Below, piece by piece: positions 25,905 through 35,396 of a stretch of 64,000 nucleotides of DNA (position 1 is the first letter of the stretch; each line of letters starts with the position of its first letter). Below the pieces are notes generated by a model. The model ran no database searches. It was not told where the DNA came from and saw only the letters and a program-made list of their open reading frames with translations. Both the position numbers and the translations under genes were made by a program. Source of the stretch: Mariniflexile sp. TRM1-10 (GTDB taxonomy: Bacteria; Bacteroidota; Bacteroidia; Flavobacteriales; Flavobacteriaceae); NCBI RefSeq assembly GCF_003425985.1, contig NZ_CP022985.1, forward strand, positions 1,401,501-1,465,500, in the 5' to 3' direction.

Positions 25905-26046
25905 CAAAAGAGGCTATCTTTTAAAAGTCCTTTAAATTTAATTTGTCTGGTTGAGCTTGTCGAAACCGATATTGATTACCAGTAAGTTAAAACATTTCGA
26001 CAAGTTCAATATGAACTAGACTTTTTAGAATACAGTCTCTTTTTTT
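25905..26046. repeat. About 140-bp palindromic element between convergent genes, copy A
   Basis: The core is an inverted pair, GTTGAGCTTGTCGAAA (25950-25965) and TTTCGACAAGTTCAAT (25995-26010), around CCGATATTGATTACCAGTAAG. Outer flanks CAAAAGAGGCT and AGTCTCTTTTTTT are roughly complementary. The reverse complement of 36470-36607 matches over most of the length. It starts 20 bases past one stop and ends 17 bases before the other, so it occupies the whole convergent gap and probably acts as a bidirectional terminator. Confidence 0.78.
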
Positions 26047-26063
26047 ACATAAACTGTAACCTT

Positions 26064-28313
26064 CTATTTCTTTTCAAATCTTCGCGCTTTCTTTTTACTG
26101 CCAAAAATTCTTTTAAGAAATCCATCTCTTTTTTCAGAATCACAGTTTAAATCATCTATTACTTCTTGTGAAGGCGTTTCAAAATTACTATTAGTAATGG
26201 CGTTAAACTGAGCGTCTGCATTCAATTTCTGGTAAAATTTAGCAAAAATTGGTAATGCCGAATTGGCACCTTGCCCAATACCTGTCGTTTTAAACCCAAT
26301 ACTATGGTTATCGTTGCCTACCCAAGTTACAGTAACCAATTTGGGCGTTATACCAACAAACCACCCATCTTTATTATCTTGTGTGGTCCCTGTTTTTCCT
26401 GCAATGTCATTTTTAAGGTTATAGGTTGTTCGCAATCTGCTTGCAGTTCCTGTATTTATAGTAGATTGCATCATTTGCAGCAGTACCTGTCTTGTGTAAT
26501 CGTTATAAGCTTGTTCTTTGCTTATTTCAGGCTTAAAAGAAGCAATAAGGTTGCCATTTTTATCTTCAATCTTAGTAATAGCGTAGGGTTTTACACTTCT
26601 GCTTGCATTCACATAACTTGCATAAGCTCCTGTAAGTTCTTTTAAATTTATTTCGGCAACACCTAATGCTAACGATGGTTGTTCGGGCAATTCTTTACTA
26701 ATGCCCATTTTATTTGCTTGTTCTATAACCTTGACTATCCCTACTTCATTTAAAACTTTTACAGCAATGGTATTAACCGAGTTACTTAAAGCCATTTCAA
26801 GATTATAATTGAGATGCGGGTCTTCAGTCACACCACCAGAATTAGTGGGCGTCCAGTTATCAAAATCGGTATAGGTAACTTCTGCTAACGAAAAATACGT
26901 ACATGGTTTCATGCCATTTTCGATAGCCGCCGTATATACAAAGGGTTTAAATGTAGAACCTACTTGTCGTTCGCTTTGTGATACATGATCGTATTTAAAA
27001 AAGCGGTAGTCAATGCCTCCTATATAGGTTCTTATGGCTCCTGTACTCGGTTCTATAGCCAACATACCCGTATTTAAAAATTTTAAATAATGCTTTAAGC
27101 TATCAATCATAGAAACATTTTGTATCGTATCCCCTGTCCAGTTAAATAATTCCGTTTTACGTTTTACCGAAAGCGAATCCATTATTTGCTTTTCCGACAA
27201 TCCTGAAGCTTTATATGATTTATAAATGGGAAGCTTTTTTATGGAAGCAAGAACAATAGCTTTATTATTCCAAGGTGCTGTTTTTCCAAAAGAAACTTCA
27301 TGGGTACGCTGCAAATCGGTGAGGTGTTCTTTCATGGATGCTTCGGCAAGTCCCTGCATGGTAGCATCTAAAGTAGTATGGACTACTAAACCATCTCTAT
27401 ACAAATCGTAAGCTTCACCGTTTGGTTTTTTAAGTGTATCCAATATGGCTGCTAATTCCTTTTTCACTTCAGCCCTAAAATAAGGTGCCAATCCCACATC
27501 ATGATTAAATGATTTATACTGCAGCTCTATATTTTGGTTAGAAAGCAAATCAACGGAATCTTGAGACATATACCCATATTTATGCATTTGTCGAAATACC
27601 ACATTTCGTCGTGATTGACAGCGCTCTAAATGAAGTCTTGGATTGTAATAGCTGGTTGCCTTTAATGTTCCAACAAGTGTTGATGCTTCAGAATGTGTTA
27701 ATGCCGACGCTGGCTTATTAAAAAATTTGAGCGATGCACTTTCAATACCATATGTATTGTCTGGAAACGGTACGGTGTTAAGATATAGCGTTAAAATATC
27801 TTTTTTTGAATAAATGTCTTCAATCCGTTTAGCAATAATTGATTCTCTAAACTTATTGATTAGCATGCTAAACATGGCATAATCTTTCCTTCCAAAAAGA
27901 TTTTTAGCAAGTTGGAGTGTGATCGTACTGCCGCCTCCTGCCGATTTATTCTGCAAAATAATACTTTTAAAAAATACACGTATTAAACTTACATTATCAA
28001 CCCCATCATGCTCGTAAAATCGGGTATCTTCCGTAGCTATTAAGGCATCAATAAGGTGTTTGGGTAAGTCTTCAAATTTTAACGGTTGCCTGTCATAAAT
28101 ATAATATTTCCCTATAAGCTGCCCTTCATTATCCAATACTTGTGTTGCCTCAGCTTGTTTTATAGAGCTTAAATCTTCTTTGGTAGGCAATTTCCCAAAA
28201 AAACCCAATAGTATGCTTATGTATACAATGACGAAAAAAGCAACAATGGAAGCACCGCCAAAAAACAACCACTTAAACCATCTTTTTTTAAATAATGATA
28301 AAATCCAATTCAT
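26064..28313 (-). CDS. Class A penicillin-binding protein 1A
   Basis: This 749-residue bifunctional peptidoglycan synthase has a single transmembrane anchor at about 16-38, then a GT51 glycosyltransferase domain (about 60-235) with EDTRFYEHDGVD and GGSTITLQLAKN motifs, and a transpeptidase domain with SxxK (QVGSTFKPFVY), SxN (SNSVNTIA) and KTGTT motifs. The C-terminus is a basic tail. It polymerises glycan strands and cross-links peptides at the inner membrane's outer face. The start ATG matches the short basic N-terminus expected before the anchor. Confidence 0.95.
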   Translation of the reverse strand: MNWILSLFKKRWFKWLFFGGASIVAFFVIVYISILLGFFGKLPTKEDLSSIKQAEATQVLDNEGQLIGKYYIYDRQPLKFEDLPKHLIDALIATEDTRFYEHDGVDNVSLIRVFFKSIILQNKSAGGGSTITLQLAKNLFGRKDYAMFSMLINKFRESIIAKRIEDIYSKKDILTLYLNTVPFPDNTYGIESASLKFFNKPASALTHSEASTLVGTLKATSYYNPRLHLERCQSRRNVVFRQMHKYGYMSQDSVDLLSNQNIELQYKSFNHDVGLAPYFRAEVKKELAAILDTLKKPNGEAYDLYRDGLVVHTTLDATMQGLAEASMKEHLTDLQRTHEVSFGKTAPWNNKAIVLASIKKLPIYKSYKASGLSEKQIMDSLSVKRKTELFNWTGDTIQNVSMIDSLKHYLKFLNTGMLAIEPSTGAIRTYIGGIDYRFFKYDHVSQSERQVGSTFKPFVYTAAIENGMKPCTYFSLAEVTYTDFDNWTPTNSGGVTEDPHLNYNLEMALSNSVNTIAVKVLNEVGIVKVIEQANKMGISKELPEQPSLALGVAEINLKELTGAYASYVNASRSVKPYAITKIEDKNGNLIASFKPEISKEQAYNDYTRQVLLQMMQSTINTGTASRLRTTYNLKNDIAGKTGTTQDNKDGWFVGITPKLVTVTWVGNDNHSIGFKTTGIGQGANSALPIFAKFYQKLNADAQFNAITNSNFETPSQEVIDDLNCDSEKRDGFLKRIFGSKKKARRFEKK

Positions 28314-28398
28314 TTAGTGATTTACTTTTTATTGGTCACAGAAATAGTTAAAACTATGCACTAAAGTGCATTTCCCTTTTAGGTTCTAAAAATTTTTA

Positions 28399-28499
28399 CC
28401 GCAAATTCGCAGATTACCTAAAATGTTAAAAATTTGCGAATCTGCGGTGAAATTTCACCGATTAATTTCGCAAACTAACCTTGCAGATTCAGTCTGCAA
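28399..28499. repeat. Stacked palindromes upstream of PBP1A
   Basis: Three inverted repeats follow one another: CCGCAAATTCGCAGATT (28399-28415) against 28431-28447 with two mismatches, the perfect palindrome CGGTGAAATTTCACCG (28445-28460), and TTGCAGA/TCTGCAA (28481-28499). With the terminator at 28502-28530 they fill most of the 225-bp gap 28314-28538. Confidence 0.7.
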
Positions 28500-28501
28500 C
28501 C

Positions 28502-28530
28502 AAAACTATGGACTTCAAGTCCATAGTTTT
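28502..28530 (-). terminator. Terminator after hflX
   Basis: AAAACTATGGACTT (28502-28515), C, AAGTCCATAGTTTT (28517-28530) is a perfect 14-bp inverted repeat with T-rich ends, 8 bases past the hflX stop. Confidence 0.75.
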
Positions 28531-28538
28531 ATTTCATA

Positions 28539-29750
28539 CTACAAAGTGTCGTCGTAGTCGGGGTACAAAAATTTATTATAAGGAAAACGTGTAATATGAA
28601 TTTCGCGAACCTCATCATAAACACGTTTTTTAAAATCTTCAATATTTTCTTTATTTATTGCCGAAATAAACAAGGCATTGTTGCCTACTTTACTCATCCA
28701 CGTACTTTTCCATTCGTTTAGTGAATAATGCTTTTTGGTACGCTCGGTTTCTAAATCATCCGAATCTAAAGGCTCTGCTTTATAGGCATCAATTTTATTG
28801 AACACCATGATGGTTGGCTTATCGGAACTTTTTATTTCACCTAAAATTTTATTTACAGATTCAATATGCTCTTCAAAATTAGGATGCGAAATGTCTACCA
28901 CATGCAGCAGCAAATCGGCTTCCCTAACCTCATCAAGTGTTCCTTTAAAACTTTCTACCAACTGTGTGGGCAGTTTTCTAATAAACCCAACCGTATCGCT
29001 TAGCAAAAACGGTAAATTTTGAATGACCACTTTTCTAACGGTAGTATCTAACGTTGCAAATAGTTTGTTTTCGGCAAACACATCACTTTTGCTTATTACA
29101 TTCATTAACGTCGATTTTCCAACATTCGTATAACCTACCAATGCGACGCGAACCATGGCACCACGGTTACCGCGTTGTACCGACATTTGCCTATCGATAG
29201 TTTTTAATTTTTCTTTAAGTAAGGCTATTTTATCACGTACAATACGTCTATCCGTTTCAATTTCGGTTTCACCAGGACCACGCATTCCAATACCCCCTTT
29301 TTGACGTTCAAGATGCGTCCACATACCTCGTAATCGAGGTAGCAAATATTCACACTGCGCTAGTTCTACTTGCGTTCTGGCATAACTGGTTTGGGCACGT
29401 TGCGCAAAAATATCGAGGATTAAATTGGTTCTGTCTAATACTTTACAATTGAGGATTTTGCTTATGTTGCGTTCTTGTGCTGACGATAACTCATCATCAA
29501 ATATAGCAGTACCCACTTCATGTTCTTCAATATATTTACGAACATCTTCTATTTTACCTGTTCCAATAAAAGTTCTTGGATCTGGTCTTTCCATTTTTTG
29601 GGTAAAGCGTTTCACTACCTCACCGCCAGCGGTAAAGGTTAAAAACTCCAACTCATCTAAATATTCTCGAGATTTAACTTCGTCTTGTTCTTTAGTTATA
29701 ACACCTATTAAAACGGCTTTTTCTAAAGTAATATCTTTCTTTTCTAACAT
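28539..29750 (-). CDS. hflX: GTPase HflX
   Basis: This 403-residue ribosome-associated GTPase splits or rescues stalled ribosomes. The N-terminal HflX domain covers about 1-185, with GTGKIEDV and GETEIETDRR, the latter at the join to the G domain. The G domain shows G1 GYTNVGKST near 207, the G2/G3 region (TLDTTVRK, DTVGFIRKLP) and G4 NKID. The ATG at 29750 gives MLEKKDITLEKAVLIGV; the 12-codon extension is hydrophobic and unlike the family. It is divergent from the first EEP nuclease across about 75 bases. Confidence 0.94.
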   Translation of the reverse strand: MLEKKDITLEKAVLIGVITKEQDEVKSREYLDELEFLTFTAGGEVVKRFTQKMERPDPRTFIGTGKIEDVRKYIEEHEVGTAIFDDELSSAQERNISKILNCKVLDRTNLILDIFAQRAQTSYARTQVELAQCEYLLPRLRGMWTHLERQKGGIGMRGPGETEIETDRRIVRDKIALLKEKLKTIDRQMSVQRGNRGAMVRVALVGYTNVGKSTLMNVISKSDVFAENKLFATLDTTVRKVVIQNLPFLLSDTVGFIRKLPTQLVESFKGTLDEVREADLLLHVVDISHPNFEEHIESVNKILGEIKSSDKPTIMVFNKIDAYKAEPLDSDDLETERTKKHYSLNEWKSTWMSKVGNNALFISAINKENIEDFKKRVYDEVREIHITRFPYNKFLYPDYDDTL

Positions 29751-29825
29751 AAAATAAACGTAATGTACAAAGTTACGTAATTGCATCCACTTTAATTTTT
29801 ATATTTTTAGCAATTATTTAAACTT

Positions 29826-30794
29826 ATGATTGACGATTCTGAATACATTTTAGTACGTCACGATTTACAAACTGTGGCATTTTACAACGTTGAAAACTTA
29901 TTCGATTTTTATGACGATTCTCGAACTGGTGACAACGATTTTTTACCAATTTCCGTAAAAAGATGGACCTATAAACGTTATGAAAACAAGCTTCGAAAAT
30001 TAAGTTTTGCCATTTCAAACATTGGAAAAAAAGAGACTGGAAAACACCCTGCTATTGTTGGATTGGCAGAGGTTGAAAACGCCAAAGCCATTCAAGATTT
30101 GATAAACTATAAACATTTAGAAGACTGTCATTACAATTATGTGCATTACGATTCTTTAGATGAACGTGGCATTGATGTGGCTTTGATATATGATACGACT
30201 GCTTTTAAAGTCACCCATTCTGAAGTTTTTAGAATCCATCTCATTGATCAACTCGGAATACCAGACTATACCAGGGATATTTTATTAGTCTCCGGATTTT
30301 TGGATGGTGAATTTATGCATGTTATAGTAAACCATTGGTCGTCTAGACGCGAGGGAGAAAAAGAAACCGAACCTAAACGCATGGCTTCATCACATAAAGT
30401 ATCCGAAATAATTGCCAATTTACGTTTGGAAAATCCCGATGCTAAAATTATTGTTATGGGTGATTTTAATGACGACCCCTCTAGCAATAGTATGAAGCAA
30501 TTGATTAAAACTTCTAATTTGTACAACCCTATGGAAACTCTACGTTCTTTTAGTAGGGGTACCACATACCACTGTCGGCAATGGAACTTATTTGATCAGA
30601 TTATATTTTCTACTAATTTTTTTGAAAATACCCCCGACACGTTTGAATTTGAAATGGCCAATATTTTTGATGACGATTTTCTAAAACTTTTCAGTGGCAG
30701 TTTTAAGGGCACCCCTTTTAGAACCTATGTTGGTAAAAAATACATGGGTGGTTATAGCGACCATTTTCCTGTATATGTTATTTTTAAGAAGTGA
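29826..30794 (+). CDS. Endonuclease/exonuclease/phosphatase-family protein, no signal peptide
   Basis: This 322-residue protein shows EEP-fold residues in order: N21..N24 (FYNVENLF), the metal-binding E82 (LAEVEN), RGIDVALIY at 114-122, H170 (VNHWSSRR), D213 and N215 (GDFNDDP), and D312-H313 (SDHFPV). The family hydrolyses phosphodiesters or phosphates; DNA/RNA cleavage is plausible. It lacks an export signal, unlike its paralogue at 35397, with which it shares layout and most motifs. Its stop abuts that of the convergent membrane protein gene. Confidence 0.88.
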   Translation: MIDDSEYILVRHDLQTVAFYNVENLFDFYDDSRTGDNDFLPISVKRWTYKRYENKLRKLSFAISNIGKKETGKHPAIVGLAEVENAKAIQDLINYKHLEDCHYNYVHYDSLDERGIDVALIYDTTAFKVTHSEVFRIHLIDQLGIPDYTRDILLVSGFLDGEFMHVIVNHWSSRREGEKETEPKRMASSHKVSEIIANLRLENPDAKIIVMGDFNDDPSSNSMKQLIKTSNLYNPMETLRSFSRGTTYHCRQWNLFDQIIFSTNFFENTPDTFEFEMANIFDDDFLKLFSGSFKGTPFRTYVGKKYMGGYSDHFPVYVIFKK

Positions 30795-31172
30795 TTAAGT
30801 TGCTTGAAAAAGAATAAGAACTAGTACTAAAACACCAACTGGTAACAATAAAAGCAACCAAATATTATGTTGTGGTTTTATTTTTTTGTTCATTTTTGCA
30901 TGTATCATCATGCGCCTTTTACCTGTGTACTGCATCCAGTTTTTAAAAAACACAAATCCTGAAACCAAAACAAACAGCGTCCATGCTTTCTCTTTGCTCA
31001 TGGTAGCCACATTCATTTGATTAAAAAATTTCGCAAAGAAAACACCCAAAAGCAATAATAATGCACATTGCAATATCGAGACATAAGCAATAGCAATACT
31101 ATTGGATTTTTGTTTGTATTTGGGTTTGAAAAAGGTAAATATGCTGTAGAATAGGGTATCGAAAGTGTTCAT
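30795..31172 (-). CDS. Small three-helix membrane protein, unknown
   Basis: This 125-residue protein has hydrophobic segments at about 27-48, 64-79 and 103-122, with basic loops (YTGKRRMMIHAKMNKKIKPQ) that should face the cytoplasm. No family is recognised. Its stop codon is directly adjacent to that of the convergent EEP nuclease. It is not clearly linked to the DUF5689/TonB genes further upstream, which have their own terminator. Confidence 0.6.
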   Translation of the reverse strand: MNTFDTLFYSIFTFFKPKYKQKSNSIAIAYVSILQCALLLLLGVFFAKFFNQMNVATMSKEKAWTLFVLVSGFVFFKNWMQYTGKRRMMIHAKMNKKIKPQHNIWLLLLLPVGVLVLVLILFQAT

Positions 31173-31325
31173 TTTTGGTTAGGTTTTTTGTTGGGTTGCG
31201 TTTTATTCTTGTTTTTCGATCAACCGCTTTTCAATTCGAAAGGCTAGATTACAAGATGAGTTCAATGACAAGTCGATAAATGTACTCATTATCTCTATAT
31301 CTTTCGAAAACAAAAAACAGTTAAC

Positions 31326-31357
31326 AAAAAAAAGACCGCCAAAAACAGTCTTTTTTT
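31326..31357 (-). terminator. Terminator after the DUF5689 lipoprotein gene
   Basis: AAAAAAAAGAC (31326-31336) and GTCTTTTTTT (31348-31357) pair around an 11-base loop, 50 bases past the stop. The stem is mostly A-T with three G-C-containing positions at the loop side. Confidence 0.55.
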
Positions 31358-31406
31358 ATAATGAGGTGTTATTATCAAGGTTTCCAGTTGAGAAAGAATC
31401 TTCAAA

Positions 31407-32291
31407 TTATGGGTCGCAACGGTTACCATCCATAACCACATCATCTGTAGAATTTAAGTTTATTACTAAATTGTAACCATTATACGTTTTATTAATAATT
31501 CCAGATATAGTGCCTTTTCCATTGGTTGGCAAAATACTATTCTTAAAAGAAGCAAATGAACTAGATTCTAAAATAAACGATGCGGAATCTCCACAACTTT
31601 CAATGGGTCGTTGAGAATCGAAATCATCGGTGGGGTCTACATATGGCTGACCTGCTAAACCTATTGGGAATTGTACATCTAATAATTTTACAAACATACC
31701 AATATGGGCTTCTGTAATTTGTGATACATTTAATTCCTTAGGAACAAGTGTTTCTGTTGTTGCAGATCTAAATAAGTGATCTGGTATTTGGTTCGTAGTC
31801 ATTGCTAAAATATCGTTATCGGACGTATCAAACTTACCTCCAATAGTTATTACATCATCACCTGTATTAGTTTCGCCTATATACAAATCTTTTAAATAGA
31901 TATAAACCTCTCTACCTATATTGAATTGATTGTAAGTGTCTCCCTGATTCAAAATAATCTTAAGCGCAGAAGTAGGATTTGTTGGGTTGTCTTGAATAAA
32001 GAATTCTTTATAAAAATTCCCTGTTTCATCACTTGAAGATACATAACCTTTTACTGCAATTTCAGAAATTATTTGAGTTGCTTCATACGGAACAAAATTA
32101 CTTTTTACTTCTGCAATGGTTTGCAATTGAACTTGACCATTTTCTATTTTATCCAATAACTTTGTTAGCCCTTCATTTTCATCATTTCCTAAGCTTTTAG
32201 GCACTGTAAAACTATCATCCTGTACACATGAGGTGATAGCAAAACCAGCCACTACAGCCAGTATTAACATTATATTTTTATTTGTTCTCAT
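31407..32291 (-). CDS. DUF5689 lipoprotein with OB-fold-like domain
   Basis: This 294-residue protein has a lipobox ending ITSC (C22), so it is expected at the periplasmic or surface face of a membrane. Residues about 60-200 read as an OB-fold-like beta domain: ISEIAVKGYVSSSDETGNFY, KEFFIQDNPTNPTSALKIIL, then GREVYIYLKDLYIG and MFVKLLDVQFP. This resembles OB-fold modules of secreted nucleases such as YhcR, hence possible nucleic-acid binding. DUF5689 has no settled function. It follows the TonB receptor gene in the same direction (131-bp spacer), so the two are likely co-expressed. Confidence 0.8.
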   Translation of the reverse strand: MRTNKNIMLILAVVAGFAITSCVQDDSFTVPKSLGNDENEGLTKLLDKIENGQVQLQTIAEVKSNFVPYEATQIISEIAVKGYVSSSDETGNFYKEFFIQDNPTNPTSALKIILNQGDTYNQFNIGREVYIYLKDLYIGETNTGDDVITIGGKFDTSDNDILAMTTNQIPDHLFRSATTETLVPKELNVSQITEAHIGMFVKLLDVQFPIGLAGQPYVDPTDDFDSQRPIESCGDSASFILESSSFASFKNSILPTNGKGTISGIINKTYNGYNLVINLNSTDDVVMDGNRCDP

Positions 32292-32320
32292 AGTCTTTAA
32301 TATTATTCGTTTATTTGTTT

Positions 32321-32351
32321 ATTCTGAATTCTGAATTCATAATTCAGAATT
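32321..32351. repeat. TTCTGAA/TTCAGAA word palindrome in the receptor-DUF5689 spacer
   Basis: ATTCTGAATTCTGAATTCAT followed by AATTCAGAATT gives a direct pair of TTCTGAA words and an inverted one; ATTCTGAATT and AATTCAGAAT are perfect complements. It belongs to the same class as the other word-array spacers. Confidence 0.65.
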
Positions 32352-32422
32352 TGGTATCGCTTTATTTTCATGGGTATTTGTAAACAAACTTCTTTTTTGT
32401 AGCTATTTCATAGTGTGTGTTT

Positions 32423-35191
32423 TTAAAATCTTAGGTAAAAGTTAACGAAGTAATTGGCACCACGGGCGTACCAATATTTGTTTCCGAATATGCGGGCAGG
32501 ATTTGCATTATCATCTCTTAATTCACGGTAATTAGCATTTCTTCCTTGTTCAAAACCTCCTGTTTTATACTCTTTATCTAAAAGGTTTCCTATGCTTGCA
32601 AAAAAGCCTACATACTTGCCGCCAATTTTCCAAGATTTACCTCCAACAAGGTTTATCACCATATAATCATCAAATTTTTCTTGTTTCAGAAGTGCTCTCG
32701 CTACATCTTCATCATAATCGTTAAATGGCAAACCATCAGCATCTAAATAAAAATTCTCAGTTCTTGTTAAGGTATTAATATCTGCATATGTATTTGTGAA
32801 AAAATTTGCTGTTGCACCAAACCACCAGTATTCTGGATCTCTGTATTCAAACCCAACGGAATAGGCACGTTGTGGTCCTCCAGCAACTTTATAATCTTTT
32901 AAATTAGCTTTCCCATAAGATATGGAGCCACTTGGTGAAGTAAAATTAGCAGACGTTAAATACAGCTCTGGATTATTATCATATGTAAATTGACCCACAG
33001 AAGCTGCTCCTTTTAGTTTAATAGTTGGTGTTATCTGTGCTTCAATACCTAGTTCTGCACCTATATTCTTTTTATCAATTCCTTGCAACACTTCTTGAAC
33101 AAAAGCTGAAGTATCGTTATCTTCTATAGCTTCTCCACTTAAACCATCAGCGAAATAAAAACCAACTTCGTTAGCATCTTCAATTCTAGAATAGTATGCC
33201 GTTAATTTTGCTTTTACTATGGGTGAACGGAAAATATAACTGGCATCCATAGCCGTTACTTTTTCCTCTTCCAAGTCTCTAACTATATTATGGTTTTCTC
33301 TTGAGTTTGAATAGGTATTACGTAATGATGGCGCTTTGGTAATGTACCCACTATTCACATCTACTAGATGTTTCCCCGTTATTTTATAGGTAAATCCTGC
33401 TTTAGTACCAAAACCATTAAAAGTCAACGCTTCGCCTTTACCATGAGACAACTCTCCCGGAAACCTACTATGCTCCCATAAACCTTCTCTTTGATAGCTT
33501 GTGTTTGTTGCACTACCTGAAAGATAAAAATCAATTTTATTATATTTAAATTGTGCTTGTGCATAACCTGAAATAACATCGGCAAATAAATTGTAGTTGT
33601 ATCTATAGGTATCACCTTCACCTACAACTCTATCTGGATTTTGGGAATCGTATTGATAGTTATCAAAAGAATCTACATTTAAAACACCGGTGTTTGAACC
33701 TAGTAAGTCCAAAATTTCCCCAAAATTTTCAGATGTCAATTTTTTATAGTTCACAGAAGCGTTTACTATAATATTTTGATTGATTTCTGAATTCAAAATT
33801 GAATTTAATGTAAGTAGTTTATCGTCACTCCTATCCTCATACAATACATAAGCAGCTGTTGTGCCTGCAACATTGTTGGTAAGGTTGGCGTCGTAAATTC
33901 TGTTCCAATCTATTTGTCCGTTATTTAAAAATTCCTGTTCTGCTTCATAGGCTCCTGCTGTATCAGGCCCATCGGGATCTGATAAAAAATAACTTGGTAA
34001 TTTTTGATAATACGTTGGACTTGGATTAGTGCCTCCTGCATAATCCAACCTACTATTACCAACCCGCCCAAATTGATAACCAACGTTGGTATTTAACGTC
34101 AATTTTTTAGAAAGGTTCCAATAATGGTTTAGCATTAAAATAGGCTCTTCTACTTTTTTTATACGCGAATTGCGCTTTTCTCCATTTTGCCAACCCCAAT
34201 AATCATTATATTTTATACCTTTTAAATCGTACACTTCCTGAGTATTTGGTGACGATTTTCCACGTCTGTTTGGTGCATAAATAGATGTGATATTTAAACT
34301 ATGCTTATCTCCAAATTGCTTCTCTATAGAGACAAAAAATGAATTGGCATCATAAAATGTGGCATCTTGATAGCCTTCGTTACCCCAACGTCTCGATGCC
34401 ATCATGGCCATAGACCAACCATTTTTCATCAAACCAGTTGCATAACTTGCCATCGCTCTATTGGTATAACTTCTATTGGAAGATGAATAGGTTATTTGGC
34501 CACCTTCTCGATAATTGGAGGCTCTAGTATTCATATTGGTGGTTCCTAAAATACCTCCAAAATTATACGCCGATGGAGTTAAACCTGAAGTCAACTCTTG
34601 GTTTCTTAGCATATCGTTTAATCCGCCCCAGTTACTCCATTGTGGTCTACCATCATACACCTTGTTCATTTCAATGCCATTAATCAGTACGGAACCGTTT
34701 TCAGAATCCAACCCTCGCATTCTAAAAAACGACGCGCTAAACTCGAAAGCTGCAGTACGCTGAAACACATCTAAGGATGATGATAATAACCCAGAAATAT
34801 TATCTGAGCCACTGGTATCATCATTCAATTCATCATCGGAAAGAGTAATGGTAAATAAGTCTTGAGAACTTGCAATATCAAATTCTAAAGTCATATCGGT
34901 AATGTTTACAATTCTGGCTTCATTTACAACTATAGGATACCGCTTGGTAATATAACCTGCTTTAGAAATTCTTAAAACCTGCTCACCCAAAGGCACATTT
35001 GCAGAAAACGCAAAGACCCCTTTAGCATCTGTTTGTGTTGTTTGATTTGTTTCTTCAATAGTGACAGAAACATTTGGGATTGGTTCAAAAGACACCGCAT
35101 CTTTTACACTGCCTTTTACAATGGTTTGTTGTGCAAAACCCGTGAAAATTGAAAACATTCCGAATAAAGAAATAAATAACCTTTTTTTCAT
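32423..35191 (-). CDS. TonB-dependent outer-membrane receptor with carboxypeptidase-like N-domain
   Basis: This 922-residue protein has a signal peptide (MKKRLFISLFGMFSIFTGFAQ), a CarboxypepD_reg-like domain at about 22-108 (TIVKGSVKDAVSFEPIPNVS), a plug domain at about 125-230 (FRMRGLDSENGSVLINGIEM..GILGTTNMNTRAS) and a 22-strand-type barrel ending in FYLRF. It imports a large or scarce ligand using TonB energy. No SusD gene follows; instead the partner is a DUF5689 lipoprotein. A secreted EEP nuclease is divergent from it, suggesting a nucleic-acid-related ligand (inference). Confidence 0.9.
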   Translation of the reverse strand: MKKRLFISLFGMFSIFTGFAQQTIVKGSVKDAVSFEPIPNVSVTIEETNQTTQTDAKGVFAFSANVPLGEQVLRISKAGYITKRYPIVVNEARIVNITDMTLEFDIASSQDLFTITLSDDELNDDTSGSDNISGLLSSSLDVFQRTAAFEFSASFFRMRGLDSENGSVLINGIEMNKVYDGRPQWSNWGGLNDMLRNQELTSGLTPSAYNFGGILGTTNMNTRASNYREGGQITYSSSNRSYTNRAMASYATGLMKNGWSMAMMASRRWGNEGYQDATFYDANSFFVSIEKQFGDKHSLNITSIYAPNRRGKSSPNTQEVYDLKGIKYNDYWGWQNGEKRNSRIKKVEEPILMLNHYWNLSKKLTLNTNVGYQFGRVGNSRLDYAGGTNPSPTYYQKLPSYFLSDPDGPDTAGAYEAEQEFLNNGQIDWNRIYDANLTNNVAGTTAAYVLYEDRSDDKLLTLNSILNSEINQNIIVNASVNYKKLTSENFGEILDLLGSNTGVLNVDSFDNYQYDSQNPDRVVGEGDTYRYNYNLFADVISGYAQAQFKYNKIDFYLSGSATNTSYQREGLWEHSRFPGELSHGKGEALTFNGFGTKAGFTYKITGKHLVDVNSGYITKAPSLRNTYSNSRENHNIVRDLEEEKVTAMDASYIFRSPIVKAKLTAYYSRIEDANEVGFYFADGLSGEAIEDNDTSAFVQEVLQGIDKKNIGAELGIEAQITPTIKLKGAASVGQFTYDNNPELYLTSANFTSPSGSISYGKANLKDYKVAGGPQRAYSVGFEYRDPEYWWFGATANFFTNTYADINTLTRTENFYLDADGLPFNDYDEDVARALLKQEKFDDYMVINLVGGKSWKIGGKYVGFFASIGNLLDKEYKTGGFEQGRNANYRELRDDNANPARIFGNKYWYARGANYFVNFYLRF

Positions 35192-35396
35192 ACGTAAACA
35201 TCTATTGTTTTAGATTATGTGAGATTGCTCTATTTTAAAACTATTTGCAAGCAAACTTTTTATTTTAAGCAATTTCATACTGAAATTAAAAATTGTAAGT
35301 TAAATAATATTATTATATTAATCTAATTTATATAATTAATGTTTACTTTTAGTTTATACTTTGTAATTAAAATAATACTAACATAATATTTTACTC

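Noticed and set aside
31250..31275. AAGATGAGTTC resembling the end of the family-2 MITE
   Set aside because: Only 11 bases match, with no AAAAAGT before them and no second end; too short to call a remnant.
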